NCBI GenBank assembly: GCA_903834785.1
Contig: CAILKP010000064.1
Span: 1-64,000 of the forward strand
Length of the DNA: 64,000 nucleotides
Reading direction: 5' to 3'
Origin: an uncultured bacterium
Lineage (GTDB): Bacteria > Planctomycetota > Phycisphaerae > Phycisphaerales > UBA1924
The first letter of the stretch is position 1. Each line of letters begins with the position of its first letter. The notes beneath the pieces are model-generated. The model ran no database searches. It was not told the DNA's origin and was given only the letters and a program-made list of their open reading frames with translations. The translations under genes and the position numbers were made by a program. Shown in pieces: positions 19,109 through 28,666 of this stretch.

Positions 19109-21887
19109 TTACTTCGAGACCGGCACCTTCTTCTTCAGGCTCTCGGTCCAGTTGAAAACGATGTTCAGGGAGGTGATGTCATTGGTGATCTCGGGCTTGA
19201 AGTTCACCAGGAAGCGGTCGCCGGCGATCGGCGCGAAACTCTGGATGCGCAGCTTCTCAAAGTCCGCGACCTCGACCGGTGCTGAGATCGTCAGTTGGGG
19301 TTCGAGCGTCACCGCGATCTTCTGAAGCCGCTCTCGTTCATCGACGACGTAGAGGGACTTTCCATCCTGCGCCCAGAGATGGCTCCGATTTCCGCCGTCC
19401 CGCAGTCCGAGCGTCCTGACCATGATCGGCCTGCCGGTCTCTCCGTTCGGTCGCAGCTCGGCAATCCAGACCTGACTCTTGCCGGACTCATCACTGACAA
19501 ACGCGACCGCGCGACCGGTGCTGGAGAGCGTCGCATACCAGCGATTGGACTCCGAGGGAAGAAACGCAATGAGCTCAGCGGCGGTTGCCTGCTTGTCACC
19601 CAGCGGCAGTCGCATGATCTTCGGCCTGGAGCCGATTTGATCACGGATCGTGATCAGCAGCCCGGCGTCGCCCGGGAGCCATGCGGAAGGAAAAATCGTC
19701 TGATCGGCGTTCGCGGGCTTGATTATCCGGCGCGACGTCCCCGACTCGGCATTCATCACATAGACGCCGTCCGCGTCGTCCTTACCGACGCGCACATAGG
19801 CGATCTGCTTGCCATCGGGCGACCATGCCGGGCCATCACAGTCGGCGTTCGGCTCGGCGGTCAACTTCGACAGATCCGGCTGATCGACGGGCGAAACCTG
19901 GAGCGAGTAGAGATTGCGGGCGTTGGCGGTCATCATGAGCACGCGTTGCCCGTCGGGCGAAGGCCACAGGTTGATCAGCCACTTGAGCTCGCCAAGCCAC
20001 GGCTCCAGCTTTCCGTCGGCACTCAGGGTGCTCATGCCGTAGTTCCATCCGCCGGGCGGCGGGGGCTTGTACATCAGCGTGCCGGAGTCGGTGAGGCGAA
20101 AGGCGCCGGGATTGATGGGCATGTCCGACGAAAGCCCGCCCCAGACGGCCACGGGCGAACTCCGCAACTCCACGGCCACCGGGTCGAACGGTGCCGCGAG
20201 AATGGCGTCGGCCCGTGAAAAGACGAGGTGCCCGGAGGGCAGATAGATGCTGGGTCCGGCATCTTCGACCAGCATCTTGACGCGTCCGGACTCAATCTCC
20301 ATCGCACCAAGGCTCGAGAGGAACCCGCGCGGTCCATAGGTCACCACGTTCACCAGAAGATGCCGACCGTCCGGAAGTTCATTACCCGACAGCCCGATGA
20401 ACGCCACGTTCGGACGCCCCGCATCCGCGGTGATCGACGCGGCTTTCGTGCCGGTCTTCGAGACTCGTGCGAGCACAGTTGCACTTTCCGAGTACAAGAT
20501 ATCGCCGTTTGAGAGCTGCGCGAATCCCCCCCCCGCCCGTCGACAACTCGGCAACGGTGGTGGCCGGCGCTGAACCGTCAATCGGTACACTTGCGAGGCG
20601 CACACCCGTTGATGATTGTGCTGAGTTCGCCATGAACAGGAGGCCCCGGCCGTCTCTCGTCGGGATCGCCCAGGTAGCGCCCTCAGTACCCGCGACCGGT
20701 TGAAACTCGTATCGATCCAGCGGTCGAACGTAGAGTCGTGTCGTAGCCTGGCCTTCGGCACCGGCCTTTCTGGGCCGCCCGTTGATCACGAGCGTGCGGC
20801 CGTCGTCGGTGAGGTTCCAACCCGCAACGACGAGCTCGGGCGGCATGTTGATGGCAGCGCAGTATGGATCAGCTGTGGCGCCGGGGCGTGGTCCAAGTGC
20901 GCGCCAGAGCCCGGCGCCGAGCGCGATCATTGCCAGTCCGCCGATCACACCGATCAGGAGCGTTGGCATCAGGCTGCGAGTCTGGCGCACGCCATGCACG
21001 ATGATCTCCGGCTCGTTTCCCGCGATGGCTCGCTCGATCTCCAGCCGCGCATCGCCAATGTCATGCAGCCGGTTCTTCCGGTCCTTGGCCATGCAGCTGC
21101 TCAGCAGTTCCCGCACCCGCCGGGGCGTGTTCGCCGGCAGCAGGCCGAAGTCAGACTCCTTGTGCAGCGTCGCACCGATCGAGTCCGCCACGGTTTCGCC
21201 CCGAAACGGCTGCGCTCCCGTGAGCATCTCATAGAACACACAGCCGAAGGAAAAGATGTCCGACCGCTTGTCCACCGGTTTGCCGCGGGCCTGCTCCGGG
21301 CTCATGTACCCCGCCGTCCCCATGATCGCCCCGGGGATCGTCGGCGAATGCCGCATCTGCGGCACCAGCGTCGGCGAGTCCGACATCCCGCCGCCAAAGC
21401 TCGACGGCGGCGGCCCGTCAGCCGTCCGGGCCAGCCCGAAGTCCAGCACCTTCACCCCGCCCTCGCCCGTCACCATCACATTGCCCGGCTTGAGATCACG
21501 GTGCACCACGCCCTTCTCATGCGCCACCTCCAGCGCCTCGGCAATCTGCCGGGCCAGCGGCAATGCCTCCTCCAGCGCAATGGGCCCACGCTCCAGCCGG
21601 TCCGCCAGCGTCTCGCCCTCAATGAACTCCAGAATCAGATACTGCAGCCCGCCCGATTCCTCCAGCCCGTAAATCGCCCCGATGCCGGGGTGGTTCAGCG
21701 ATGCCAGCACCTTGGCCTCTCGCTGAAACCGCGCGAGCCGGTCCGGATCCGTCGCCAGATCAGCCGGCAACGCCTTGATCGCCACCTGCCGGTCCAGCCT
21801 GGTGTCCTGCGCAAGATACACCTCGCCCATGCCTCCACGACCGAGTTCACGGAGGACTTTAAATGGACCGATCGTGGCGGGGTGCAT
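19109..21887 (-). CDS. Membrane Ser/Thr kinase with TolB-like beta-propeller, frameshifted
   Basis: Two overlapping frames make up one gene: 21887 down to about 20526 encodes the kinase, transmembrane segment and start of the sensor; about 20534 down to 19109 encodes the rest. Removing one base of a nine-G run (20526-20534) gives 926 codons exactly. The kinase (about 1-275) has GRGGMGEV, VAIK, HRDLKPGN, DFG and GTAGYMSPEQ motifs. A transmembrane helix lies near 315-337. The rest carries WD40/PD40-like repeats (for example WSPDGKQIAYV and SPDGQRVLMM), typical of periplasmic sensor propellers in such kinases. Unshifted, the upper frame ends as a 501-residue protein with most of the propeller lost. 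The frameshift may be real, phase-variable or a sequencing error in the homopolymer. Confidence 0.8.
20526..20534 (-). repeat. Nine-base G homopolymer at the frameshift
   Basis: Nine C on the plus strand (G on the coding strand), preceded on the coding strand by GGGC. Eight would keep the kinase and propeller in one frame. Confidence 0.8.
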
Positions 21888-22084
21888 GACCGAGGAGGGT
21901 ATGGGCGAAACCTGCTCGTTCGGCTACCCTGCCCGGCGAATCAACGGCCTGACGAAGCTGTCTCGCTCTGTACGTACCTCCCGGCTCCACGAGCCTGAGC
22001 GGACCTTGCATCGCAAGGGCTAAGCCACGGAGTAAGGGCCGCGAGATCGATCACAGACCACGCAACTGAGCCGGAGAAGCAAGC

Positions 22085-23401
22085 ATGACCAACATCGGCA
22101 CGACAGCTCTTTCCTGCCTCACCTGTGCACTTTCGCTGGTCCTCGCCCTGCCCATGCCCGCCGCCGGAGAGGACTCCCCGCCCGCCTCGCCCCTCCGCGT
22201 CCCCGTGTTCACGGCATACAGCGAGCCGAAGGCCGAGGGGTTGCAACTCGAAGAGGTCAAGGCCGTCTCCGCATGGCGCTCCGCCGATGATCGCATCGTC
22301 TGGTACGGCGAACTGCTTGCCGGCGGGCAGCTATCCGTATCGCTCAGTCTTCAACTGCCGCCCAGGGAGGCAGTCACCCTGCGGCTATCCATCGCAGGCC
22401 AGACCCGCGAGGCTCGCATCGAAGGCAGCGACAGCACCATCACCGCTGACTTCGGGTCTTTTTTAATCGCCGCTGCCGACTATCAGCGATTCGAACTCTC
22501 CGGCGTCTCCAAGAGCGGCGAGACCTTCGGCCAGATCGAAGCACTCAACCTCTCCGGCCCCGCCGCGGCCGGGGCCCGGTTCAACCTCAAGCCCCGTCGC
22601 AATGCCGCCTCGGTGCACCTTGGCTACCCGACCGACGCCGAGAAGGTCGAGTGGTTCTACAATGAGGTCACCGTCCGCGAGGATCCCGTGCACTCCTTCT
22701 TCATGGCCTGCGGGTTCCGCCGCGGCTATTTCGGCATTCAGGTCAACAGCCCGACCGAGCGGCGGATCATCTTCTCGGTGTGGGATGCCGGCACTGAGGC
22801 CATCGATCGCGGCAAGGTCAAGGATGTCGATCGCGTCAAGCTGCTGGGCAAGGGTGACAAGGTCTTCGCCGGTGATTTCGGCAACGAGGGCACCGGCGGG
22901 CACAGTCACCTTGTCTACGACTGGAAACCCGGGCAGACGTACCGCTTTCTTCTGGCAGCCAAACCCGAGGCTGATACCACCGTGTACTCGGCCTACTTCT
23001 ACTTTCCCGAGAAGTCCGCATGGGGACTGATCGCCAGCTTTCGAGCACCCAAGGATGGCAAGTTCCTGCAGGGCCTGCACTCATTTAACGAGAACTTCTG
23101 GGGCACCAACGGCCAGAAGCAGCGGCTCGCAGAGTTCGGTCCACCCTGGATCCGCACCCAGGCCGGGCAATGGCACCAACTGACCCGCGCCAAACTCACG
23201 CACGATGCCACCGGCAAGGCCGACCGCTTCGACTACGGCGCTGGTCTTGCCCGCGGGCGCTTCTACCTCTCCAACGGCGGCTTCACCAAGACACCAGTCC
23301 GCGGCACCAGTGAGAGTGCCGCCCCCAAAGCAACGAAGTACGGCGACGTGGTCGACTGCCCCGCGCACGGCAAAGCACCAGATGACATTCGCCTGCCGTG
23401 A
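22085..23401 (+). CDS. Secreted DUF3472 domain protein
   Basis: A 438-residue exported protein with an N-terminal signal peptide (about 1-28). A beta-sandwich region resembling DUF5077 (about 38-155) is followed by a DUF3472 domain (about 175-370), seen in the aromatic stretches EWFYNEVTV, YFGIQVNSPTERRIIFSVWD and GHSHLVYDWKPG. This architecture is common in planctomycete and Bacteroidetes secreted proteins and is thought to act on or bind carbohydrates, without a proven activity. GGAG lies eight bases before the ATG at 22085. It is divergent from the kinase gene and convergent with the sialate esterase gene. Confidence 0.8.
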   Translation: MTNIGTTALSCLTCALSLVLALPMPAAGEDSPPASPLRVPVFTAYSEPKAEGLQLEEVKAVSAWRSADDRIVWYGELLAGGQLSVSLSLQLPPREAVTLRLSIAGQTREARIEGSDSTITADFGSFLIAAADYQRFELSGVSKSGETFGQIEALNLSGPAAAGARFNLKPRRNAASVHLGYPTDAEKVEWFYNEVTVREDPVHSFFMACGFRRGYFGIQVNSPTERRIIFSVWDAGTEAIDRGKVKDVDRVKLLGKGDKVFAGDFGNEGTGGHSHLVYDWKPGQTYRFLLAAKPEADTTVYSAYFYFPEKSAWGLIASFRAPKDGKFLQGLHSFNENFWGTNGQKQRLAEFGPPWIRTQAGQWHQLTRAKLTHDATGKADRFDYGAGLARGRFYLSNGGFTKTPVRGTSESAAPKATKYGDVVDCPAHGKAPDDIRLP

Positions 23402-23515
23402 CGCCTTCAGCTCTCAAGCAAACGCCGCCGAACGCAGTTCACGCCGCTCACACCCCCCGCGGCGTTGTCACGCAATCCACAATCAACTGAAGTGCTCGAG
23501 CCAAACAACCCGGCT

Positions 23516-26158
23516 CTACTTGCTCGCACCGGCCTTCGCCGCCAGCTCCTGCCGCGTCGCAATCGGCACGTACCCGATCTCCAGCCCCTTCGGCGGCTGC
23601 ACGATCTGCGCCGGTTCCAGTTCCGCCAGCTTGCCCACCGTCGGCGGGGCCAGGTACTCCCGGTCCTTGGTCCACAGCCGGTGCATCTTCTCCACCTTCA
23701 GCTGAAGCGCCTCACGCTCCGCATCGGTCAGGTCCGCATTCAGCATCGCAGGCTGATCGGCAAAGCGGTACCAGTAGTACGTGACCACACTGCCATCACC
23801 AAGGTTCGCCGTAAACGGCCCCGCCGCTGGCCCGGGCTTTTTCCATGAGCTTTCAGCCGCACTCGGGGTGTCGTACGGCTCCGGAGGCTTCTCCTTTGGC
23901 CGCACAAACGCCGCCTCCCGCAGCCCCGTTTCCGCCGGCACCTCCGGCTCCTTGGCCGCCACCCACTGCGCTTTCTTGCCGTCCGTCCGCAGCCGGTAGT
24001 ACTCCGGCAGCCGCACCACGTCACCACCCGGCAGCGCGGACCTCGTCACCGCCGCGGCATTCCATGTGTATCCGTAGGTCGTCGGGTCCGGCGCAACCGG
24101 TGTCGCCAGTGCCTTCCACTCCATCCCGCTCCGCGCCTCCTTCGGCGTCTTGTCCGCGTAGATCCTCCACGTCGACCCGCCCTGCGGCCGGAACTTCTGC
24201 ACAAACGCACCCTCCGGCCGGATCGCCCCGCTGGCCGCCTCTCCGCCATCAAACCACGCCTTCACCCCGTCCCACATCGCCGCCTTGGTGTAGCTCGTCA
24301 GCCGGTGCAGCACCACCGTCTGCCCGTCGGCACCCACCGGGAACATCGTCGCGGCCACCTTCGCGTACGTCTCGCCCGCCGCATCCGTGCCCACCATCGC
24401 CGGCACATACTGCGTCTCCATCTGGAACGCCTTGTTCGGGTCCGACGGCCGCGTGTCTAAAAACTGCCCCGCAAACTTCGGCTCCATCAGCGCCGACCTC
24501 GCCCAAAAGTGCGGCGTAAAGAAGCACACCGGCCCCTTGAACGTGCTCGTGTTCAGAAACAGCGTCCAGCTGTTGTCACCCGTCGCAATGTCCTGCCCCG
24601 CGGTCCTCGCCTTCGCCGCCAGCAGCGGCAGCGGCAAGTACCCGTAACCAAACAGCTCGCCACACGTCCCTTGCTTGAGGTTCAATCCATCGATCGGAAA
24701 CAGCAGCCACGGGCTCAGCTGGGCCACGCCATACAGCCCCTCCGGCTTCTCCCACGTGCCCCGCCCGTGCGCCGGGCCGTTGGCAATGTCCTTGAAGTTC
24801 AGCCCGACACCGCCCATGATGAACTTGGGTGTCTCGGTAGGAAAACGCGTATCACGCCACCAGCCCAGCCCGCCCTCAATGTCCGAGTACAGCCCCTCTG
24901 GGGCCTTGCCCTCGTACTGCGCATGCATCCACGTTCCAAACAGCCCTGTCTGAAAGCGCCGGCCCGGATACCGCTCCAGCAGCGGCCACGCCGCCGCATA
25001 CAGCGAGAACCCCGCATTGAACTCCTTCGGCACCCGCTCAGTTGACACCAGCAAGTACCCCGCCATCTCCCCGGCCTGCGGCTTGGCCGGTGCCGCCGGT
25101 GCCACCTTGGCCGCCGGCTTCGGCTCCGCCGCCGCGGGCACAGTCACCGGACGCGGCGCATCGACCGCGGCGACACCCAGCAGCTTCAGCATCCCCGTGC
25201 CCAGCGCATCACCCACCAGGAAGTACGTCTCGGCATTACCGAACTCGTGGTGCCCGTGCCCCGGATTCGGCGAGTCCTCAGCCTTGCGCACAAACTCGCG
25301 CGTGGGCACGAACACGACATTGCCCGCGAACTCCGGCCGGCCCGCCGCCGCGGCTTGGGCCTTGCGCAGCTGCTCCCACTCCTTGGGCCCGTTCACCCAT
25401 GGCCCGGTCAGCTCCCCCACCACCACCGGCAGGTTCGCCGCGCCAAGGTCCTTGCGCACGTCCTTGATCAGGTTCACCAGGTTCGCCTCGTACTCCGGCA
25501 CCGCGTTCTTCGGGTCGCATCCGTCGTTCCACCCCTGGTACCACACCAGCCCCGCCAGTTCATACCCCTTGGCCTTGGACTTGGGAAAGTCCATGCCGAT
25601 GCTCGCCAGCCCTTCCTTTACCTGATCGATCATCATCGTGTAGTACGGGCCCGTGGTCCCGCCTGATGACGGCGGCCGATAGTCCACGTAAAGACTCTTG
25701 CCACCCCACGCCGTCTTGATCAGCAGCACCTCGTTGTCCATCGCATCGCCGACCACGTGCCCGAACTGCAACTCCGGCCCGAAGTGGTGCTTGCCCTCAT
25801 ATGACGTGAAGCCGACCCCCAGCGGCCCCGCCCGCAGGCCGGCCCGTCCGCTCACAAACCGCACCCACACATCATCCCGCTCGCGCCAGGTGCCGGCCGC
25901 ATCTTTCAGATGTGCGAACATCTCTGCCTTGGCCGGATCACCCATCAGCTTCGCCAGCGTGCCCTTGCCGCCGTTGTAGTCCTTCCCCTCAAGGTCCGCA
26001 ACCGCCTGACCCTGCATGTTGGACTGCCCGGCCAGAATGAACACCTTCATCGGCTTGCCCGCGCCGGTTCCACCCGTCGGCTTCACCGATGCAGCCACCG
26101 CACCCGCCGCCATCGACCAAACCACCATCAGCACGGCAACACATCCGGATCGCATCAT
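23516..26158 (-). CDS. Sialate O-acetylesterase (SASA) domain protein with long C-terminal extension
   Basis: An 880-residue exported enzyme. A signal peptide (about 1-23) leads to an SGNH-type carbohydrate acetylesterase domain (about 35-315). The nucleophile is S46 in GQSNM, followed by the VWYQGWND block and the C-terminal histidine region GHGHHEFGNAE. This family removes O-acetyl groups from sugars such as sialic acid or xylan. After an Ala/Pro linker (about 320-350) a second half of about 500 residues, rich in Trp, Gly and Pro, has no family I recognise. It may bind or process polysaccharide. I start at the ATG at 26158, which exposes the signal peptide; the frame is open 32 codons further upstream. 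Confidence 0.83.
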   Translation of the reverse strand: MMRSGCVAVLMVVWSMAAGAVAASVKPTGGTGAGKPMKVFILAGQSNMQGQAVADLEGKDYNGGKGTLAKLMGDPAKAEMFAHLKDAAGTWRERDDVWVRFVSGRAGLRAGPLGVGFTSYEGKHHFGPELQFGHVVGDAMDNEVLLIKTAWGGKSLYVDYRPPSSGGTTGPYYTMMIDQVKEGLASIGMDFPKSKAKGYELAGLVWYQGWNDGCDPKNAVPEYEANLVNLIKDVRKDLGAANLPVVVGELTGPWVNGPKEWEQLRKAQAAAAGRPEFAGNVVFVPTREFVRKAEDSPNPGHGHHEFGNAETYFLVGDALGTGMLKLLGVAAVDAPRPVTVPAAAEPKPAAKVAPAAPAKPQAGEMAGYLLVSTERVPKEFNAGFSLYAAAWPLLERYPGRRFQTGLFGTWMHAQYEGKAPEGLYSDIEGGLGWWRDTRFPTETPKFIMGGVGLNFKDIANGPAHGRGTWEKPEGLYGVAQLSPWLLFPIDGLNLKQGTCGELFGYGYLPLPLLAAKARTAGQDIATGDNSWTLFLNTSTFKGPVCFFTPHFWARSALMEPKFAGQFLDTRPSDPNKAFQMETQYVPAMVGTDAAGETYAKVAATMFPVGADGQTVVLHRLTSYTKAAMWDGVKAWFDGGEAASGAIRPEGAFVQKFRPQGGSTWRIYADKTPKEARSGMEWKALATPVAPDPTTYGYTWNAAAVTRSALPGGDVVRLPEYYRLRTDGKKAQWVAAKEPEVPAETGLREAAFVRPKEKPPEPYDTPSAAESSWKKPGPAAGPFTANLGDGSVVTYYWYRFADQPAMLNADLTDAEREALQLKVEKMHRLWTKDREYLAPPTVGKLAELEPAQIVQPPKGLEIGYVPIATRQELAAKAGASK

Positions 26159-26429
26159 CTTGCTTCCTTTACCGCACAACGCCACAACCAACCCGCACAC
26201 CGCGACACACGCCGTCACAACCGTCTGCATGGCTGGTCTCCGCGAGCACTCCATCGAACCGGAATCCGCGAGGCAACCCTGCCCTCATGTGCCACCGAGT
26301 CTAGTGTGTCGGGGCGTGCCGCATCGGCCCGCCCCCAGCCGCATCCCCGCCAACCCGCCGATCACCTCCGGCGGTACCATTGACATCCTGAGTTCATCGC
26401 CCCTCCTTCGGCCCACTCGGAGTCCTCCC

Positions 26430-26948
26430 ATGCCGCTCCCGACCCGCCGCGTATGCGTTGCGTCTGTGCCCGCGTTGCTCCCGCTGGCCACCCTCGCCGG
26501 CTGCGCCGCCTCCCAGCCGGCAGAGCCCGCCCGCCCCGCCGCGGCAGCACGCCCAGGCCTCCAGCTCGGCAACTTCTCAGTCAGTCTCACCGTCAAGGAC
26601 CTGGCCGCCTCCAAGGCTTTCTACGAGAAACTCGGCTTCACCACCTTCGGCACCTTCTCGCCCAAGAGCAAGTACGTGATCATGCAGAACGGCACGGCCA
26701 CAATCGGTCTGTTCGAGGGCATGTTTCCCAAGAACACCCTCACGTTCAACCCCGGCTGGGACTACTCCGCGAAAACCCTGCCCGCCTTCGATGATGTCCG
26801 AACCATCCAGCGCAAACTTCAAGCCGACGGCCTCCAACTCGCGAACAAGGCCGACGAGTCCTCGACCGGCCCGGCCTTCATCATGCTCATGGATCCCGAC
26901 GGCAACCCCGTCCTCATCGACCAGCACATCCCGGCTCCCAAGAGGTAA
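26430..26948 (+). CDS. VOC (glyoxalase-like) family lipoprotein
   Basis: A 172-residue protein. The N-terminus has a signal sequence with lipobox LAGC, an unusual feature for a VOC protein, most of which are cytoplasmic. The remaining domain (about 45-168) has the paired beta-alpha-beta-beta-beta pattern: VSLTVKDLAASKAFYEKLGF at its start and FIMLMDPDGNPVLIDQH at its end. VOC proteins are metal-dependent lyases, isomerases, dioxygenases or resistance proteins; the activity here cannot be named. The ATG at 26430 is chosen because it places the lipoprotein signal first. Confidence 0.8.
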   Translation: MPLPTRRVCVASVPALLPLATLAGCAASQPAEPARPAAAARPGLQLGNFSVSLTVKDLAASKAFYEKLGFTTFGTFSPKSKYVIMQNGTATIGLFEGMFPKNTLTFNPGWDYSAKTLPAFDDVRTIQRKLQADGLQLANKADESSTGPAFIMLMDPDGNPVLIDQHIPAPKR

Positions 26949-27032
26949 CCCCCCGCTGCAACGCAGGGCTGTGCTTGCACTCACGCTTCTCAAACTCCCG
27001 ACATCCCTGCCCTACACCTCAGGCCGCACGCC

Positions 27033-27569
27033 ATGTTCACAATCATCGTCCTCCTGCTCGTCGGCCTCCTGGCCATCGTCATCGCCATCATCGCCACCCG
27101 CCCGGCCACCTTCCGCGTCAGCCGCTCGGCCACCATGGCCGCCCCGGCCGAGGTCACCTTCGCCCAGATCAACGACCTCCGCCTCTTCCAAGCCTGGAAC
27201 CCCTTCGGCGATGCCGACCCCAACCACACCAAGACCTTCGAAGGCCCGCCGCAGGGCGTCGGCTCTATCTTCCGCTGGTCCGGCAACAACAAGATCGGCC
27301 AGGGCAGCATGACCATTGTCCATGTCGAGCCCGACCGCCGCGTCCGCATCCAGCTCAACTTCATCAAGCCCTTCCGCGCCACCCACCAGGCCGAGTTCAC
27401 CTTCGAGCAGTCCGCCGGCACGACCACCGTCACCTGGATCATGACCGGCGACAACAACTTCCTCGCCAAGGCCTTTCAGATGTTCTGCAGCATGGACACC
27501 ATGGTCGGTAGTGAGTTCAACCGCGGCCTGGCCAAGCTCAAGACCATCGTCGAAGCACCCGCGGCATAA
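27033..27569 (+). CDS. SRPBCC-family (START-like) membrane-anchored protein
   Basis: A 178-residue protein with an N-terminal membrane helix (about 2-22) followed by an SRPBCC hydrophobic-cavity domain (about 30-170). Typical elements are ATMAAPAEVTFAQINDLRLFQAWNPF and the closing helix FNRGLAKLKTIVE. The family binds lipids or other hydrophobic ligands. It lies 84 bases after the VOC gene on the same strand, so the two may be co-transcribed. The ligand is unknown. Confidence 0.82.
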   Translation: MFTIIVLLLVGLLAIVIAIIATRPATFRVSRSATMAAPAEVTFAQINDLRLFQAWNPFGDADPNHTKTFEGPPQGVGSIFRWSGNNKIGQGSMTIVHVEPDRRVRIQLNFIKPFRATHQAEFTFEQSAGTTTVTWIMTGDNNFLAKAFQMFCSMDTMVGSEFNRGLAKLKTIVEAPAA

Positions 27570-27658
27570 GCCCTTCCGCCTGCCGCACGCTCCTCGTTTC
27601 CCGCGCCGCCTCTCCAACCGTCTCCGCACCCGCCGGCGTCCTGCCGTACCCGCCTCGC

Positions 27659-28666
27659 TCACCCGATCCGCGGATCAATCCACCGGTACAGCACATCCAC
27701 CGCCAGGTTCAGCAGCACCAGCAGCGTGGCAAACACCATCACTACACCGATGATCAGAAACAGGTCCTTGTTCAGCACCGCGTTGACAAAGTGCTGCCCC
27801 AGTCCCGGCAGGCTGAACAGCCGCTCAACGACGAACGACCCCGTCACCGCCAGCGCCGTCGCCGGCCCCAGATAGCTCAGCACCGGCAGCCCCGCGTTCT
27901 TCAGCGCATGCCGCAGCAGCACGCCCCGCGGGCTCACGCCCTTGGCCCGCGCCGTCCTCACATAATCCGCGCTCAGCGCCTCGATCATCCCCATCCGTGT
28001 CAGCCTCGCGATGTACGCGGCAAACGGCAGGCTCAGCGTCACCGCCGGCAGCACCAGGTCACCCGGCCCCGCCAGCCGCCCGATGCTCCCCCAGCCAAGG
28101 GCCACCGGAAACAGAATCAGCAGCACCGTCCCGGTCACAAAGTTCGGCAAGCTCACGCCCACCAGCGCAACAACAAACGTCCCCGCATCCAGTGCCGAGC
28201 CCGGCCGCGCCGCCCCCGCCACACCCGCCGCCACACCCACCACCGTGGCCACCAGAATCGCCAGACACCCGATCGCTACCGAAACCGGCAGACTCGCGGC
28301 AATGATCTCACTGACCCGCCAGTCGTCGTACTGCAGCGACGGCCCCAGATCAAACATCCGCCGCTGCAGCAGCGGCTTGCCCGCCGCCAGCGCGGCCTCT
28401 CGCTCCCGCTCCGCATCACCGCTCACCCACTCCCGGGCATACCGCACGCCCGACGCATTATCCAGGTAGCTCCAGTAGAAGCTCCAGAAGCTGTCGAGCT
28501 TGTACTGCGCCTCCATCGCCCGGATCACTTCCTCCGGCGGCCGCCGCGCATCGGGCGTATCCAGCGGGCTCCCCGGGATCTGCCAGGCCAGAAACAGCGT
28601 CGCGCTGTAGATCACCAGCAGGATGATCGGCAGCTGCACCAGTCGCCAGGCAATCAGTCTGATCAC
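27659..28666 (-). CDS. Peptide ABC transporter permease (OppB/DppB type)
   Basis: A 335-residue inner-membrane permease of the binding-protein-dependent family. The N-terminal helix, a long periplasmic loop (about 35-120) and five further helices fit OppB. The cytoplasmic EAA loop is at YVRTARAKGVSPRGVLLRHALKNA. Its start overlaps the end of the substrate-binding gene by four bases. No second permease (OppC) or ATPase follows: the next gene converges from the other strand. Confidence 0.88.
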   Translation of the reverse strand: MIRLIAWRLVQLPIILLVIYSATLFLAWQIPGSPLDTPDARRPPEEVIRAMEAQYKLDSFWSFYWSYLDNASGVRYAREWVSGDAEREREAALAAGKPLLQRRMFDLGPSLQYDDWRVSEIIAASLPVSVAIGCLAILVATVVGVAAGVAGAARPGSALDAGTFVVALVGVSLPNFVTGTVLLILFPVALGWGSIGRLAGPGDLVLPAVTLSLPFAAYIARLTRMGMIEALSADYVRTARAKGVSPRGVLLRHALKNAGLPVLSYLGPATALAVTGSFVVERLFSLPGLGQHFVNAVLNKDLFLIIGVVMVFATLLVLLNLAVDVLYRWIDPRIG

